Source: Plutella xylostella
Lineage: Eukaryota; Arthropoda; Insecta; Lepidoptera; Plutellidae
DNA length: 64,000 nucleotides
Assembly (NCBI RefSeq): GCF_932276165.1
Contig: NC_063982.1
Location: forward strand, 2,559,501 to 2,623,500
Direction of reading: 5' to 3'
Numbering within the stretch: the stretch's first letter is position 1; each line of letters opens with the position of its first letter. A program made the position numbers and the translations under genes. Shown here one piece after another: positions 10,768-21,100 of the stretch. The notes beneath the pieces are model-generated. The model made no database searches and was not told the origin of the DNA. It saw only the letters and a list, made by a program, of their open reading frames with translations.

Positions 10768-11880
10768 ATGCCAATCTGTTCGGGCTGCAGTGTAGAGTTA
10801 GATGATAAAAGACTGTTTTGCAAGCAATGTAAAGGGTTCTATGACCTATCCTGCGCAAATATATTGGAGAAGGACTTCAAAAAATTTACCTCGGAAGAAA
10901 AGTCTTGTTGGATCTGTGCATTTTGTAAAAGTAAAAATAGGAAGGGAGGTGACAATACTAATACCCCAGTAAGATCTAATAGCGCACCAAAGCTTGTTGA
11001 GGAAGATCGCAGTGCTCATGTCACACTTCGGAGCCGCGACCGCCAGCGCGGGCTATCCGGGCTCCCGGTGCCGCCGCCTGACCAGGACGTTGGTCATACA
11101 GGGTGTGTAAGAATGGAAGAGTTAAAAGATTTGATAGCAAAGGAAATCAAGGAAAACTTATACTCCAGCATGTTTAGTATTATCTCAACCAAATTGGAGC
11201 CTCAGCTAAAAACCATTCGCGAGGAACTGGCGGACTACAGCCAGGCGATGAAATTTTTCAACGATAATTTCGAAGAAATCGTAACCAAACAAAGTGAATA
11301 CGTTGACAAAGTCAAGACCTTGGAGGCCGAAAATCAATTTCTTCGTGATCATGTGGAAAAGATTAATCAAAGACTGAAACAAATCGAAGACAATGCACGT
11401 TCCACGAACATCGAGATACAGTGTCTGCCGGAAAATCGAAGCGAAAACCTGATAACTACTGTACAGCAGCTGGGAAATGTAGTCAAGTGTCCATTGAATG
11501 CTACGGATATTACTTACTGTTCGCGTGTAGCTAAAATGAACACAGAAAGTAACAGACCTCGCAATGTTGTAGTGAAACTCAGTAGCCCTCTGCAGAGGGA
11601 CACTTTATTAGCGGCATGTATAAAGTTTAATAAGAACAATCTAAATGATAAATTAAACACCAGCCATCTGGGAATCGCTATTGAAAAGAAGACACCAATT
11701 TATATATGTGAGCACCTATCTCCCGAAACTAAATCCTTGCACGCTGCAGCTAGACTGAGGGCTAGGGAACTTAACTTTAAGTTTGTGTGGGTTAGAAAAA
11801 ACAAGGTATTTATGCGTAAAACGGAGGCCTCTGATTTCGTGCACATTCGTAACATTGACTTCCTGAGTAAACTCACGTAG
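10768..11880 (+). CDS. LINE ORF1 protein (PHD-like finger, coiled coil)
   Basis: The 370-residue protein would bind LINE RNA as its nucleic-acid chaperone (family knowledge). It begins MPICSGCSVELDDKRLFC. The N-terminal 55 residues carry a PHD-like Cys/His pattern (CSGC, CKQC, SCANI, CWICAFC). A Ser/Pro-rich linker with an RSRDRQRG patch follows at about 70-110, and a coiled coil at about 115-225 (EELKDLI...RLKQIEDNARS). The C-terminal domain at about 230-365 resembles the FP-type domain found in ORF1 of insect CR1-group elements. The start at 10768 is preferred: an in-frame ATG at 10708 lies in the inserted LTR and cannot belong to the original protein. Confidence 0.85.
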   Translation: MPICSGCSVELDDKRLFCKQCKGFYDLSCANILEKDFKKFTSEEKSCWICAFCKSKNRKGGDNTNTPVRSNSAPKLVEEDRSAHVTLRSRDRQRGLSGLPVPPPDQDVGHTGCVRMEELKDLIAKEIKENLYSSMFSIISTKLEPQLKTIREELADYSQAMKFFNDNFEEIVTKQSEYVDKVKTLEAENQFLRDHVEKINQRLKQIEDNARSTNIEIQCLPENRSENLITTVQQLGNVVKCPLNATDITYCSRVAKMNTESNRPRNVVVKLSSPLQRDTLLAACIKFNKNNLNDKLNTSHLGIAIEKKTPIYICEHLSPETKSLHAAARLRARELNFKFVWVRKNKVFMRKTEASDFVHIRNIDFLSKLT

Positions 11881-11915
11881 AAATCAAATACATAGCTAAT
11901 CATAAATGATCGTGC

Positions 11916-14819
11916 ATGTTCTTTTATATTTTATTGGACTCATCATTCGATACTTTAAATTTTTACTACCAAAATACTAGAGGACTAAATACTAAAACTA
12001 ATGTGTTCTTTCATAATTGTAGTCTTGCAAATTTTGATGTGATCGTTGTAACGGAAAGTTGGCTTAAAAGTAACGTATATGATTGCGAATTATTCGATAA
12101 TAGATATCAAGTTTATAGGCGCGATCGTGAATCCACAACGTTTGATCCTCAGAAAGCAGGAGGGGGCGTTATAATAGCCGTTCATAAACGTATTAATTCA
12201 CATAGAGTTCTTGAATTTGAAAGCGGCTGCGAAGATATGTGGATAGTTTTAGATATAAAAGACAAAAATAAAAACAATTGTAAATTATATATTTGTGGAG
12301 TATATTTGGCACCACCCATGAAAAAACATATCTTGGATCATTACATACAAAATACAAATAGAGTTTTAGAAAATCTTGAAAATGTTATACTGGTAGGTGA
12401 TTTTAATTTGAGCTGTATTTCATGGACCCTTAATACTGAAAATTATACTTGTTCGCCTGGAACTAATAATAGTTCTTTTGGAAATGAATTGGTGGATTTT
12501 TCTGTTTCAAATAATCTCTATCAATATAATCATGTATTGAATGTAAACAATAATATATTGGACTTAGTGTTCAGCAACCTGCCGATCATCAACCTGTGCG
12601 CGGGTTCTGATTCTTTTGTCCCGATTGACCCACTTCATCCTTCACTTTTATTTTCTGTTTCATTTGTCAAAGACAGTACTTTAATTCCGAAACCTCAGCT
12701 TAAACTCAACTTCTATAAGGCCGATTATAATGTGATTAACAGCAAAATCGAATCTGTACCATGGGCCAATAAATTTTCTTTATGCAAAAACATTGATGAT
12801 ATGGTTGAAGTTTTTTATAATGTAATCAATGACATAGTAAAGAATCATGTTCCCCAAAGTAAGATTGCTAGTTCTAGTAAATATCCACCGTGGTTTACCA
12901 ATACTCTAATTAAAATACTACGAGAGAAGCATAAATTGCATATAAAGGTTAAAAGATACGGAAATCCGATGGACAAGTTATCGTTTGAGTTGCTTAGGGC
13001 TCGATGTGATAAACTACGCAAAGAAAACTTTAATAATTATATATCTAAAATTGAAGAATCAGTAATATCTAACTCTAAGTTGTTTTGGTCATACATAAAA
13101 CAAAAAAGGCAAAATAAAAGTACATACCCCGCAGAAATGAAAATGGGTACCAAAGTAGCTAAAACTGGCGATGATATATGTAATTTATTTGCTGATAATT
13201 TTTCTAAGGCCTACAGTCGCTTCAATCCCCAATGTAGAGATGATTCAATTAACCAGCATTCAAGCAATAACTGTATAACCACTGCATCATTTAGTCATTC
13301 GGAAGTCTTTATGGCTTTAAAAAGATTGGACCACGCCAAGGGAGCTGGAGCGGATGGCTTACCGGCAATTTTTGTTAAGAATTGTGCTCGGGCGCTTAGT
13401 TATCCCCTTCATTTAATATACAACGCGTCTTTACAGTCTGGAGTATTCCCTACGGTTTGGAAGGAAGCTAGAGTAATCCCGCTCTTTAAAGCCGGTGATA
13501 AAAGTTCAGTTACAGATTACCGTCCTATATCAATATTATCAGTAGTTGCCAAAGTTTTTGAAAAACTTATACACAAAATTTTGTTTTATCATGTTAGGCC
13601 TCTTCTATCTAATAATCAACATGGCTTCATGAAGGCGAGATCTACCTGTACTAATATGGTGGACTTTGTGGATGAAGTTTCGCAGGCTGTTGACTCTCGA
13701 ATAAGTACAAGTGCTATTTACACGGATTTTAGCAAAGCTTTCGATCGGGTGAACTATTCTATACTGTTAGGGAAACTTGAAAGCCTGGGGCTGGGGGGTG
13801 GTTTGCTGTCTTGGCTAGGATCTTATCTCCATGGTCGAAATTCTAAAGTGGTAATAAATGGCTATTCATCGTATTCATTTGAAGCCGTATCTGGGGTTCC
13901 GCAAGGATCACACCTAGGCCCATTACTTTTCAATGTTTTTATAAACGATCTTCCCCTTTGTTTTCGACACACAAATTTCTACCTTTTTGCCGATGACCTG
14001 AAAATAGTGAAGCCCATATTGTCGTTAGAAAGCAATGATGAACTTCAAAGTGATTTAAGTCGTCTGGTTGAGTGGTGTGATGTAAATGGCATGCCCTTAA
14101 ACACATCTAAATGTTATCACATGATGTTTTCGCGATGTAGGCAAAATTGCATACCTCATACATACTACATAAATGACTCCCCTTTGAAAAATGTGGTTGA
14201 AATCAGGGATCTAGGTATAGGACTGGACAGTAAGCTACAATTTAACAAACATGTAGAGTGTATTGTGAATCGCGGCTTTAAAATGTTGGGTTTCATAATC
14301 AGAAATACAAAGGACTTTAAAAGTGTTTCAGCTAGGCTAGTTCTCTTTAATTCATTAGTACGTAGTTGTTTGGAATACTGCAGTCAAGTGTGGAACCCCC
14401 ACTACGCTGTTTACGAGAAACGAATTGAGAGTGTACAAAAAAGGTTTCTGTGGCACTTAAGTTACCGTTATGGCCTTGCAAAAAAACTACAAAGCTACAA
14501 AGAGAGACTAGAATATTTTCACATGCAGTCTTTATCTTCACGCAGAAAGGTGGCAGATATTATTTTCTTGCACAAGTTGGTAAACGGAATGATAGATGCA
14601 CCGACACTACTAGCCAAATTACAAATAGCAATCCCTGTACGTTTGCCTAGAAAAAATAAATACATGCTTTTCCACATTAGAAAAAGCAACACAAATTTAG
14701 GGCAATTTTCTCCACTAAACAGGATGTGTAGATCTTTTAATACAGTCACCAAAGAAACGGATATCTGCATATCTCAGAGGCTTCCAGTTTTCAAAAAGGA
14801 ACTGATGCGGTTGTTATAG
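11916..14819 (+). CDS. LINE ORF2: endonuclease and reverse transcriptase
   Basis: The 967-residue polyprotein starts 35 bases after ORF1 in another frame. The apurinic-type endonuclease (residues 1 to about 235) shows NTRGLNTK, VVTESW, GGGVIIAV, VGDFNLS, ILDLVFSN and DPLHPSL. The reverse transcriptase (about 465-720) shows KGAGADGLP, VIPLFKAGD, YRPISILS, HGFMKARST, YTDFSKAFDRV, SGVPQGSHLGPLLF and the catalytic FADD box. The C-terminal part (SLVRSCLEYCSQVWNPHY) matches the usual region after the thumb. There is no RNase H domain and no frameshift or stop. CR1/Jockey group is the best placement; I cannot name the family. Confidence 0.92.
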   Translation: MFFYILLDSSFDTLNFYYQNTRGLNTKTNVFFHNCSLANFDVIVVTESWLKSNVYDCELFDNRYQVYRRDRESTTFDPQKAGGGVIIAVHKRINSHRVLEFESGCEDMWIVLDIKDKNKNNCKLYICGVYLAPPMKKHILDHYIQNTNRVLENLENVILVGDFNLSCISWTLNTENYTCSPGTNNSSFGNELVDFSVSNNLYQYNHVLNVNNNILDLVFSNLPIINLCAGSDSFVPIDPLHPSLLFSVSFVKDSTLIPKPQLKLNFYKADYNVINSKIESVPWANKFSLCKNIDDMVEVFYNVINDIVKNHVPQSKIASSSKYPPWFTNTLIKILREKHKLHIKVKRYGNPMDKLSFELLRARCDKLRKENFNNYISKIEESVISNSKLFWSYIKQKRQNKSTYPAEMKMGTKVAKTGDDICNLFADNFSKAYSRFNPQCRDDSINQHSSNNCITTASFSHSEVFMALKRLDHAKGAGADGLPAIFVKNCARALSYPLHLIYNASLQSGVFPTVWKEARVIPLFKAGDKSSVTDYRPISILSVVAKVFEKLIHKILFYHVRPLLSNNQHGFMKARSTCTNMVDFVDEVSQAVDSRISTSAIYTDFSKAFDRVNYSILLGKLESLGLGGGLLSWLGSYLHGRNSKVVINGYSSYSFEAVSGVPQGSHLGPLLFNVFINDLPLCFRHTNFYLFADDLKIVKPILSLESNDELQSDLSRLVEWCDVNGMPLNTSKCYHMMFSRCRQNCIPHTYYINDSPLKNVVEIRDLGIGLDSKLQFNKHVECIVNRGFKMLGFIIRNTKDFKSVSARLVLFNSLVRSCLEYCSQVWNPHYAVYEKRIESVQKRFLWHLSYRYGLAKKLQSYKERLEYFHMQSLSSRRKVADIIFLHKLVNGMIDAPTLLAKLQIAIPVRLPRKNKYMLFHIRKSNTNLGQFSPLNRMCRSFNTVTKETDICISQRLPVFKKELMRLL

Positions 14820-15223
14820 TCACATGTTGGAAGCTACATATTATTTTAAATGTTCAAATATTTATTTTATTTTATCAATTAATCAATCTATCAATTTCAA
14901 TGTAAATTCAAATTATTTATTGCCAATTAATGTTATTTTAATAGTGTTTCAATGCAATTATACTTTTTTATAATTTAAATGTAAATTATTAAGGCTCTAA
15001 TTTATACTTAATTTATATTTGATTTGTACTTTTTTATAATTTAAATGTAAATTATTAAGGCTTTAACTTTAAAAATCTAATTTAATTATTACTTATAATG
15101 CATGCTGTATTCGCCTGTTATTGAAGATGCATTTATCATTTAACTACTGTATTTTTATTAAGCATGAATTTAATGTAATCTTTGTTGGCGAATCATATAT
15201 AAATAAATAAATAAATAAACTGT

Positions 15224-15286
15224 AATTTTGATTTGCTGCTACGGAACCCTTTGTGCGCGAGCCCGACTCGCACTTGGCCGGTTTTT
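15224..15286 (+). repeat. Dispersed lepidopteran repeat, copy A, 3' part
   Basis: Resumes the repeat broken at 1809, running through GCTGCTACGGAACCCTTTG and ending ACTTGGCCGGTTTTT. Compared with the copy at 59295-59881 it lacks about 20 bases just after the break. Confidence 0.85.
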
Positions 15287-15749
15287 AAAAAGCTTTATCG
15301 AAAAGGCGCATTTTCATTTACCTATTTTAATATCATCAGAGCGACTACACGATATATGATTTGGAAAAGGAAGAGATGCAATATTAATAAGCGACAATCA
15401 ATGAATGGCCTTTCGGCCAAAGCTTGTTTCAAAAAATATGAATCATAATTATCACGTATTTTTAAGGTCACTCTGACTAGTCTAAGTAAACTAGATCAAA
15501 ACTAGTTTTTGGTCAATGACCTAGACCGGGTTAGCTAAGTTGAGATGAGAAGTATCACATACGCTAGATTCCAATTGATCTGATTTAATAGCCTTAAGTT
15601 AAAACTAATGAATTTAAGTCACAAATTTTCTATCCGAACTAATTCAAAATAAGAACTCTATGGTAGAAGTGGGGTATTATTTGTAGAGACGTTTCTTTTG
15701 CACAGAAGCTCCATCCTGTTCGTATATCGTTAATTTAAGCTTAGCTGTT
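15287..15749. other. No feature seen
   Basis: AT-rich sequence between the transposon nest and a LINE remnant. The region around 15465-15530 has inverted CTAGT-type motifs (TGACTAGTCTAAG, AAACTAGATC, AAACTAGTTT) but no coding signal. Confidence 0.4.
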
Positions 15750-16548
15750 TAAAAGTTTCCCGATTGGACTGAAATACAGTGTGAATACGATAAGATTAAT
15801 TCAACTTGTTCGTCGACTTTATATTCACTTAGTCACTATACGAGTTCACAAAACTCTACGAACAAGCCCGGACTACCCAGAAATAATAAAAAAACGTGTT
15901 TATAAAATACCTACTTCATCTGTTAGTACGTCTTTTGCGAGAAGACACAGCTATTTCCTATATCCACACATTTACAATAATGTCGCCAAAGAATGTTCTC
16001 TAAAACAATTATCTGTACACGAAGTGAAACTTAAGGTAAAACGATGGTTACTAAGCCTAAATTATGATCAAACCGAGTCCATCATAACAATACAAACGTA
16101 GCGTTAAAACTATTGTGTACTATGTATTTTGCATGCTATATGTATTTATGTATGTATTCATAAGGATATATATGTAAATCTATGTTATAACAATATTTAT
16201 TTAACACACTGTCACCATCATAATATTATTACACACTACATTTTTTTATTTTATTTTTTATCACATGAAATAATGCAAAATCGCTTCCGCTTGTGACCAA
16301 CATTGTCGTTCATAGCAATCAAATAGGAATAATACTCGATCGCCACGACACAGGTTCGCCTAGTGTGGGATCATCGGTAAACTATGTGAACTTATTTAAA
16401 TCTACCCTCTTTGTAACTTGCTCGTATTTGTCATTTATTTTATATATATTTTTTCTCGATGTACAATGTTACCGTAATAATTGCATGTTTGTGTATTAGT
16501 TTTAAGTTTTAATTCGTTATGAATAAATGAAAATTGAAAATTGAAAAC
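15750..16548 (+). pseudogene. Degenerate 3' end of a second non-LTR retrotransposon
   Basis: A 106-codon frame (15781-16101) contains RRHSYFLYPHIYNNVAKE and ending KVKRWLLSLN, the pattern seen at the extreme C-terminus of insect non-LTR ORF2 proteins. AT-rich 3' UTR-like sequence follows, ending in a GAAAATTGAAAATTGAAAA repeat at about 16528-16546. The rest of the reverse transcriptase is absent, so this is a truncated relic. Confidence 0.55.
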
Positions 16549-17968
16549 TTATCAATGAACATTTTATCGAAAAAATATATTGTACGGCTCATTACGAATT
16601 CCACCATTGACAGATAATGTTATTTATTTACTCATTCGAGTGACAGTTTTAATCACCGGTTAAGATTAATGTGACAAAGGACAACATTTCATTTTCTTTA
16701 CCCTATATTTTTATTAGTTATTCGGAAAGTTTATAGAAAATTAGTGGACCCGTATTTTTTTATTTTGTAAATACATACATTTTTGCATGTTATTTTTAAC
16801 TTTAAAGTTAATTATTTTAAAACCGGAAGTGACGTCACATATTAGGCTCAATTTTTATTTTTGTCTATTGCCTGAGTCTCGAAAAAAAACATAAATGACA
16901 CTGACAAGTGACATTTAAACTTTGTTTACATTCCAACCAACAAATGGGTCATTTTCAATGACCTTGATATTTCTAATGATGGAAAGTAGGTACTTATCAT
17001 GTAAAAAAATAATCAGAAGCATTTTTTCAACTGTGTAGGCGGTGGCATGCTCTGGGACATATTATATAGAGGTCATCTCTTAATAATAAATAAAAAAAAT
17101 TGTCAGAAAGTGTCAGAACAGAATTAATGAAAATGACCCAAATAAACAACAACGTCACGATAAAACGTCAACGTCAATAAAAAATGAAAGTGACAGTTAC
17201 TTTGTTTTTAAATCTATAGGCTTTGATCATCAAAATGTATCGCACCTGATGCATGACGTCATCAGCACTTTTTACTATTTTATGATTTTCTCAAAAATGA
17301 TACATCCAAAAAATACAAAAACATTTTTTTTGTGGCCTTTAGAGCTAAATCTCGAAATGGTTTTCGATTTATAGCAGCTTTAGTTTTTTGAAATGTTGTC
17401 CATTTGTGCCGCAAAGTTTCATAATGTTCAGCAAATTATGTTTGTGAATTGACAGATAGCAGAATTTAGGTATTAAAATAAAATGTGATTGTTTTGAAAT
17501 TTAAACACACACACACCCATAAATATAGTCCACTGCGGAATATGGGACTCCTTCAACACTGAATAAATGTCCATATTCTGCACTCTTGGTACAGTTTTGG
17601 AGATATCACACAACACAAATATCTAACGCCTAAGAACATATTTCATCTTTAATCTAACACGCAAGACCCGAGAACAAATATAGTATACCTTTAAACAAAT
17701 ATTCATGTCGGCTGGGTATCGAACACGGGACTTTCGGCATAACAGCCACATACCCAAGACCCAAGAACAAATTATCTGATTCTGTCTGGTTTAAAATCGG
17801 TCCATAAATGGCAGAGTAATCGGTGAACATACATAGAAAATACATACAGACGAATTCAGAACCTCCTCCTTTTTTCGAAGTAGGTTAAAAACTACTTCCA
17901 AACAATGTGTAGGCTAACTCCATTCTTGCATCCCAGCAAACAATTATATGCCCTTTTCTCTTCAACAG
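16549..17968. other. Intron sequence entering the first visible PIP5K exon
   Basis: AT-rich, with no exon recognisable as the N-terminal part of the kinase. A CACACACACAC tract lies near 17508-17517. The polypyrimidine tract and CTTCAACAG acceptor of the next exon end at 17968. Confidence 0.5.
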
Positions 17969-18133
17969 ATGTCCATGTGCAGCGCGCCGCTCCGCGAGCT
18001 CTCCAACCCTGGAGCCTCAGGCAGCATCTTCTACCTCACCAACGACGACGAGTTCATCATCAAGACGGTGCAGCACAAGGAGGGCGAGTTCCTGCAGAAG
18101 CTGCTGCCCGGGTACTACCTGAACCTCGACCAG
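17969..18133 (+). CDS. PIP5K: PIP5K exon A (SNPGASGS / ATP-binding strand)
   Basis: 55 codons, phase 0 at both ends, acceptor CTTCAACAG and donor GTGAGC. It encodes MSMCSAPLRELSNPGASGS and IIKTVQHKEGEFLQKLLPG. The ATG is an internal codon, not the start: type I kinases have more than 100 residues before this point. Confidence 0.95.
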
Positions 18134-21100
18134 GTGAGCGCGGAGGCCGCTAGGTGGCGCTAAGTGAGAAAGTAGTTTGCAGGAGGACCGATAGATGGCA
18201 CTGTCGTGTGATTATGGTCAAGTAGTTTCTATATAGCCCGCTGGATGTCGCTAGCCGTAATTCAGCACCGCGTAACTAAAGACACCTAAAAGGTAATATT
18301 TTATGGGGTTGTATAATGATTGTGTTACTCCAATCAGTCGCTTAATATTGTATAGAGATAGCGTAGCGTAAGGTGGTAAAATTGCTATAAGTAGCTCGAG
18401 TCAGTTACTTAATAATGCGTAGCATTAGCATAGCGTGAGGTGTCTTAAATTGCCGTTCCATACAATATTTGTTAGCGGCGTAATAATTAGTAGCAATAGC
18501 GTAGCGTGAGGTGTCTTAAATTGCCTCTCCACACAATATTTGTTAGTGACTCTAGTGGCATATCTCACTTGACTCACGCCGACGACGAGTTCATCATCAA
18601 GACGGTGCAGCACAAGGAGGGCGAGTTCCTGCAGAAGCTGCTGCCCGGGTACTACCTGAACCTCCACCAGGTGAGGAAATTTTAATAGTAAGCAGGAAGG
18701 CCGGTAGATGGAGCTGTTCTTGATTTTAGGAATTTTGGTGAAGTAGTTTGTATTCTGGCCGCTAGATGTCGCTGAGGTTGCGAGGATTGACAGCTGCGGT
18801 CAGATTTGGTTTCAGGAGTATGTGGACCGTAAAAGGAAGCTTAAAAAAAGGTTTCGGATGCATTTAAATCCTCAGTTACTATTCCTCTATCTGTGGTCAT
18901 ATCGTTCGTTCAAGAGACTTACTGTTTTTATCAACTCTCGTGGATTGAAACTGGGCTTATGTTCCCTATGCCTTGCGAGCGATTTTCATCTTGCCTATTT
19001 CACAGTCAACTTTTAATTGTATAACAAATTAAAAACCCACTTATCTCTTACCCACAGAACCCACGCACGCTACTCCCGAAGTTCTTCGGGCTATACTGCT
19101 ACCAGTGCAACAGCAAGAACGTGCGGCTGGTGGCCATGAACAACATCCTGCCGTCGGCCGTCAAGCTGCACCAGAAGTACGACCTCAAGGGGTCCACCTA
19201 CAAGCGAAAGGTAACTTGAAATGGAAGAGCGGATAGGTGACACTTGAATGAAGCGAGCGAGCAAAATGTGTAGGTACTTAGGTATAAGGATAAGGAATGC
19301 AATGAAATGAAACTAGATGAATGAATAAAATTGACTAAATAAAGAGTGAGCGAGTGGAGCGATGAAATATAAAAGTATCAAGGTATGCACAATTGCACAT
19401 ACGTAATTAATAGTAGGAGCAAAAGTAAATTGTCGTCCTTCTTTTGTTTTGTTGTTGTTTAACAGGATTATTTAAGAATATCGTGAAGTCCTTTTGAGGT
19501 CAACATCAATCATCTTCAATTTTCAGATATCAAGAACAAGATTCACAGATAGTTCTCAAAGCATTGTACCTACTGTGTCATTTGTTAGTACTGTACGTTT
19601 CCTTACACTTTTCTTTATTTTACTTTTCCGTTAACCAGTGATTTGTACTTGCAATTTGTGACTTTAACTTGTACAGAGTGGTAGATAGAGCGGCCCTAAT
19701 ATCTTGTTATTTATCCTTAATACTATGTATTAACCAGGTTATATATTCGTCTATTGCGGAAACGACGCGCTGTGTATCCTCTCTACTTTTGTTGTATTCA
19801 AGATAAAGTATTTATAGTGTACCTACATACAGGTAAAAAACGTCGAGTAGTGGTCTGACACTAGTATTTAGTAACATTTTACAGCCAGTGGCTGAAATAT
19901 TGTCAGTGTCACCATATTTCAAACTGCATTACACCGATTTACAGTCAAAATACAATTTCATATTTTAACTTCTCAGTCTCATAAAGGGTCAATAATAATC
20001 TCTAATATTCTCCCACCAACAGGCGAACAAATCGGAGAAGCAGAAGAAGTCTCCCACGTACAAGGACCTGGACTTCATGGAACACCACACTGAGGGAATC
20101 TTTCTTGAAGCCGACACGTACACTGCGCTCATCAAGACGATGCAACGGGACTGTCGCGTGCTGGAGAGCTTTAAGGTAAATTAGGATTCAATACCTTGAG
20201 TATAAGAGTGATGTGGTTGCGAGGCATTCTATGCCTGAGGGTATGATTTTTATATGGTGTAAGCTAGGACGTAAAACCATTGATTGTAACACGTATACGG
20301 CACTCATCTATACGATGCCGTACATCGCACAAAAGCAAGCCAAGATTTAGGGTTTAGGACTTATTGACTTGGGTATAATTTCATGTTTAGCAGGCATTTA
20401 TTTGCCTACCGTTTTTAAGAATATGAATATGATAGATAAAATGTGTATTATACATAAGTAGTACTTTTCGTGTTGCAAACTAGGACCATTATTAAAAACT
20501 TCGTTAATTTTAGGAGTTATTTTACAATGCAATACACTCTTCATTTGGTGGCTCCCTAACCCCTAACCCAAAAATATTTTCTGAAGCATAAACGTAGCTG
20601 CTAAACCAATGATCCATTCAAACCCGGATTTTGTTCGAGAACTGTTAATAAAAAATATAAATGAAATTCTCATTCTTCTTCCAGATAATGGACTACTCTC
20701 TACTAGTCGGCATCCACAATTTGGACGAGGCGCAGCGCGAGAAGAGCTCTGCGCGCGAGCAGGCCGCCTCCGACAGCGACGCGCAGCCAGGGCTGCACCG
20801 CACCAGGTAAATAACTATATTATATACTAGACAGAAATATATAGAGGCCACGTAGCGTCATAGGTAATTGTGACCCTAAAAGTGTATTTATCGGAAGCAA
20901 GAAACCTTATTGATCGTGCCGATCTTCGGCTAGTAAGAAAATTGGTGACCCCGATGTGATATGAACACGCAAACGCATCAATGCCGCTAGACACCAATAG
21001 CGATCGAGCGGAAGAGCATCAATATCGCAATAGAACGATAGCGATCGAGCGGAATAATGGCGTCGCTTGTCCTAAACTGATTCATCAAGTCTTGGTTGGT

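Larger units (their letters stand above)
10734..15217 (+). mobile_element. CR1/Jockey-type LINE body with two intact ORFs
   Basis: The element carries ORF1 (PHD-like finger plus coiled coil) and ORF2 (endonuclease plus reverse transcriptase). It ends in an ATAA microsatellite (about 15199-15217) rather than a long poly-A, as is usual for the CR1 group. The target duplication is AACTGT (1804-1809 and 15218-15223). An imperfect direct repeat around 14965-15000 and 15030-15063 lies in the 3' UTR. Both ORFs are uninterrupted, so the copy is young and, apart from the LTR insertion in its 5' UTR, potentially functional. Confidence 0.85.
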
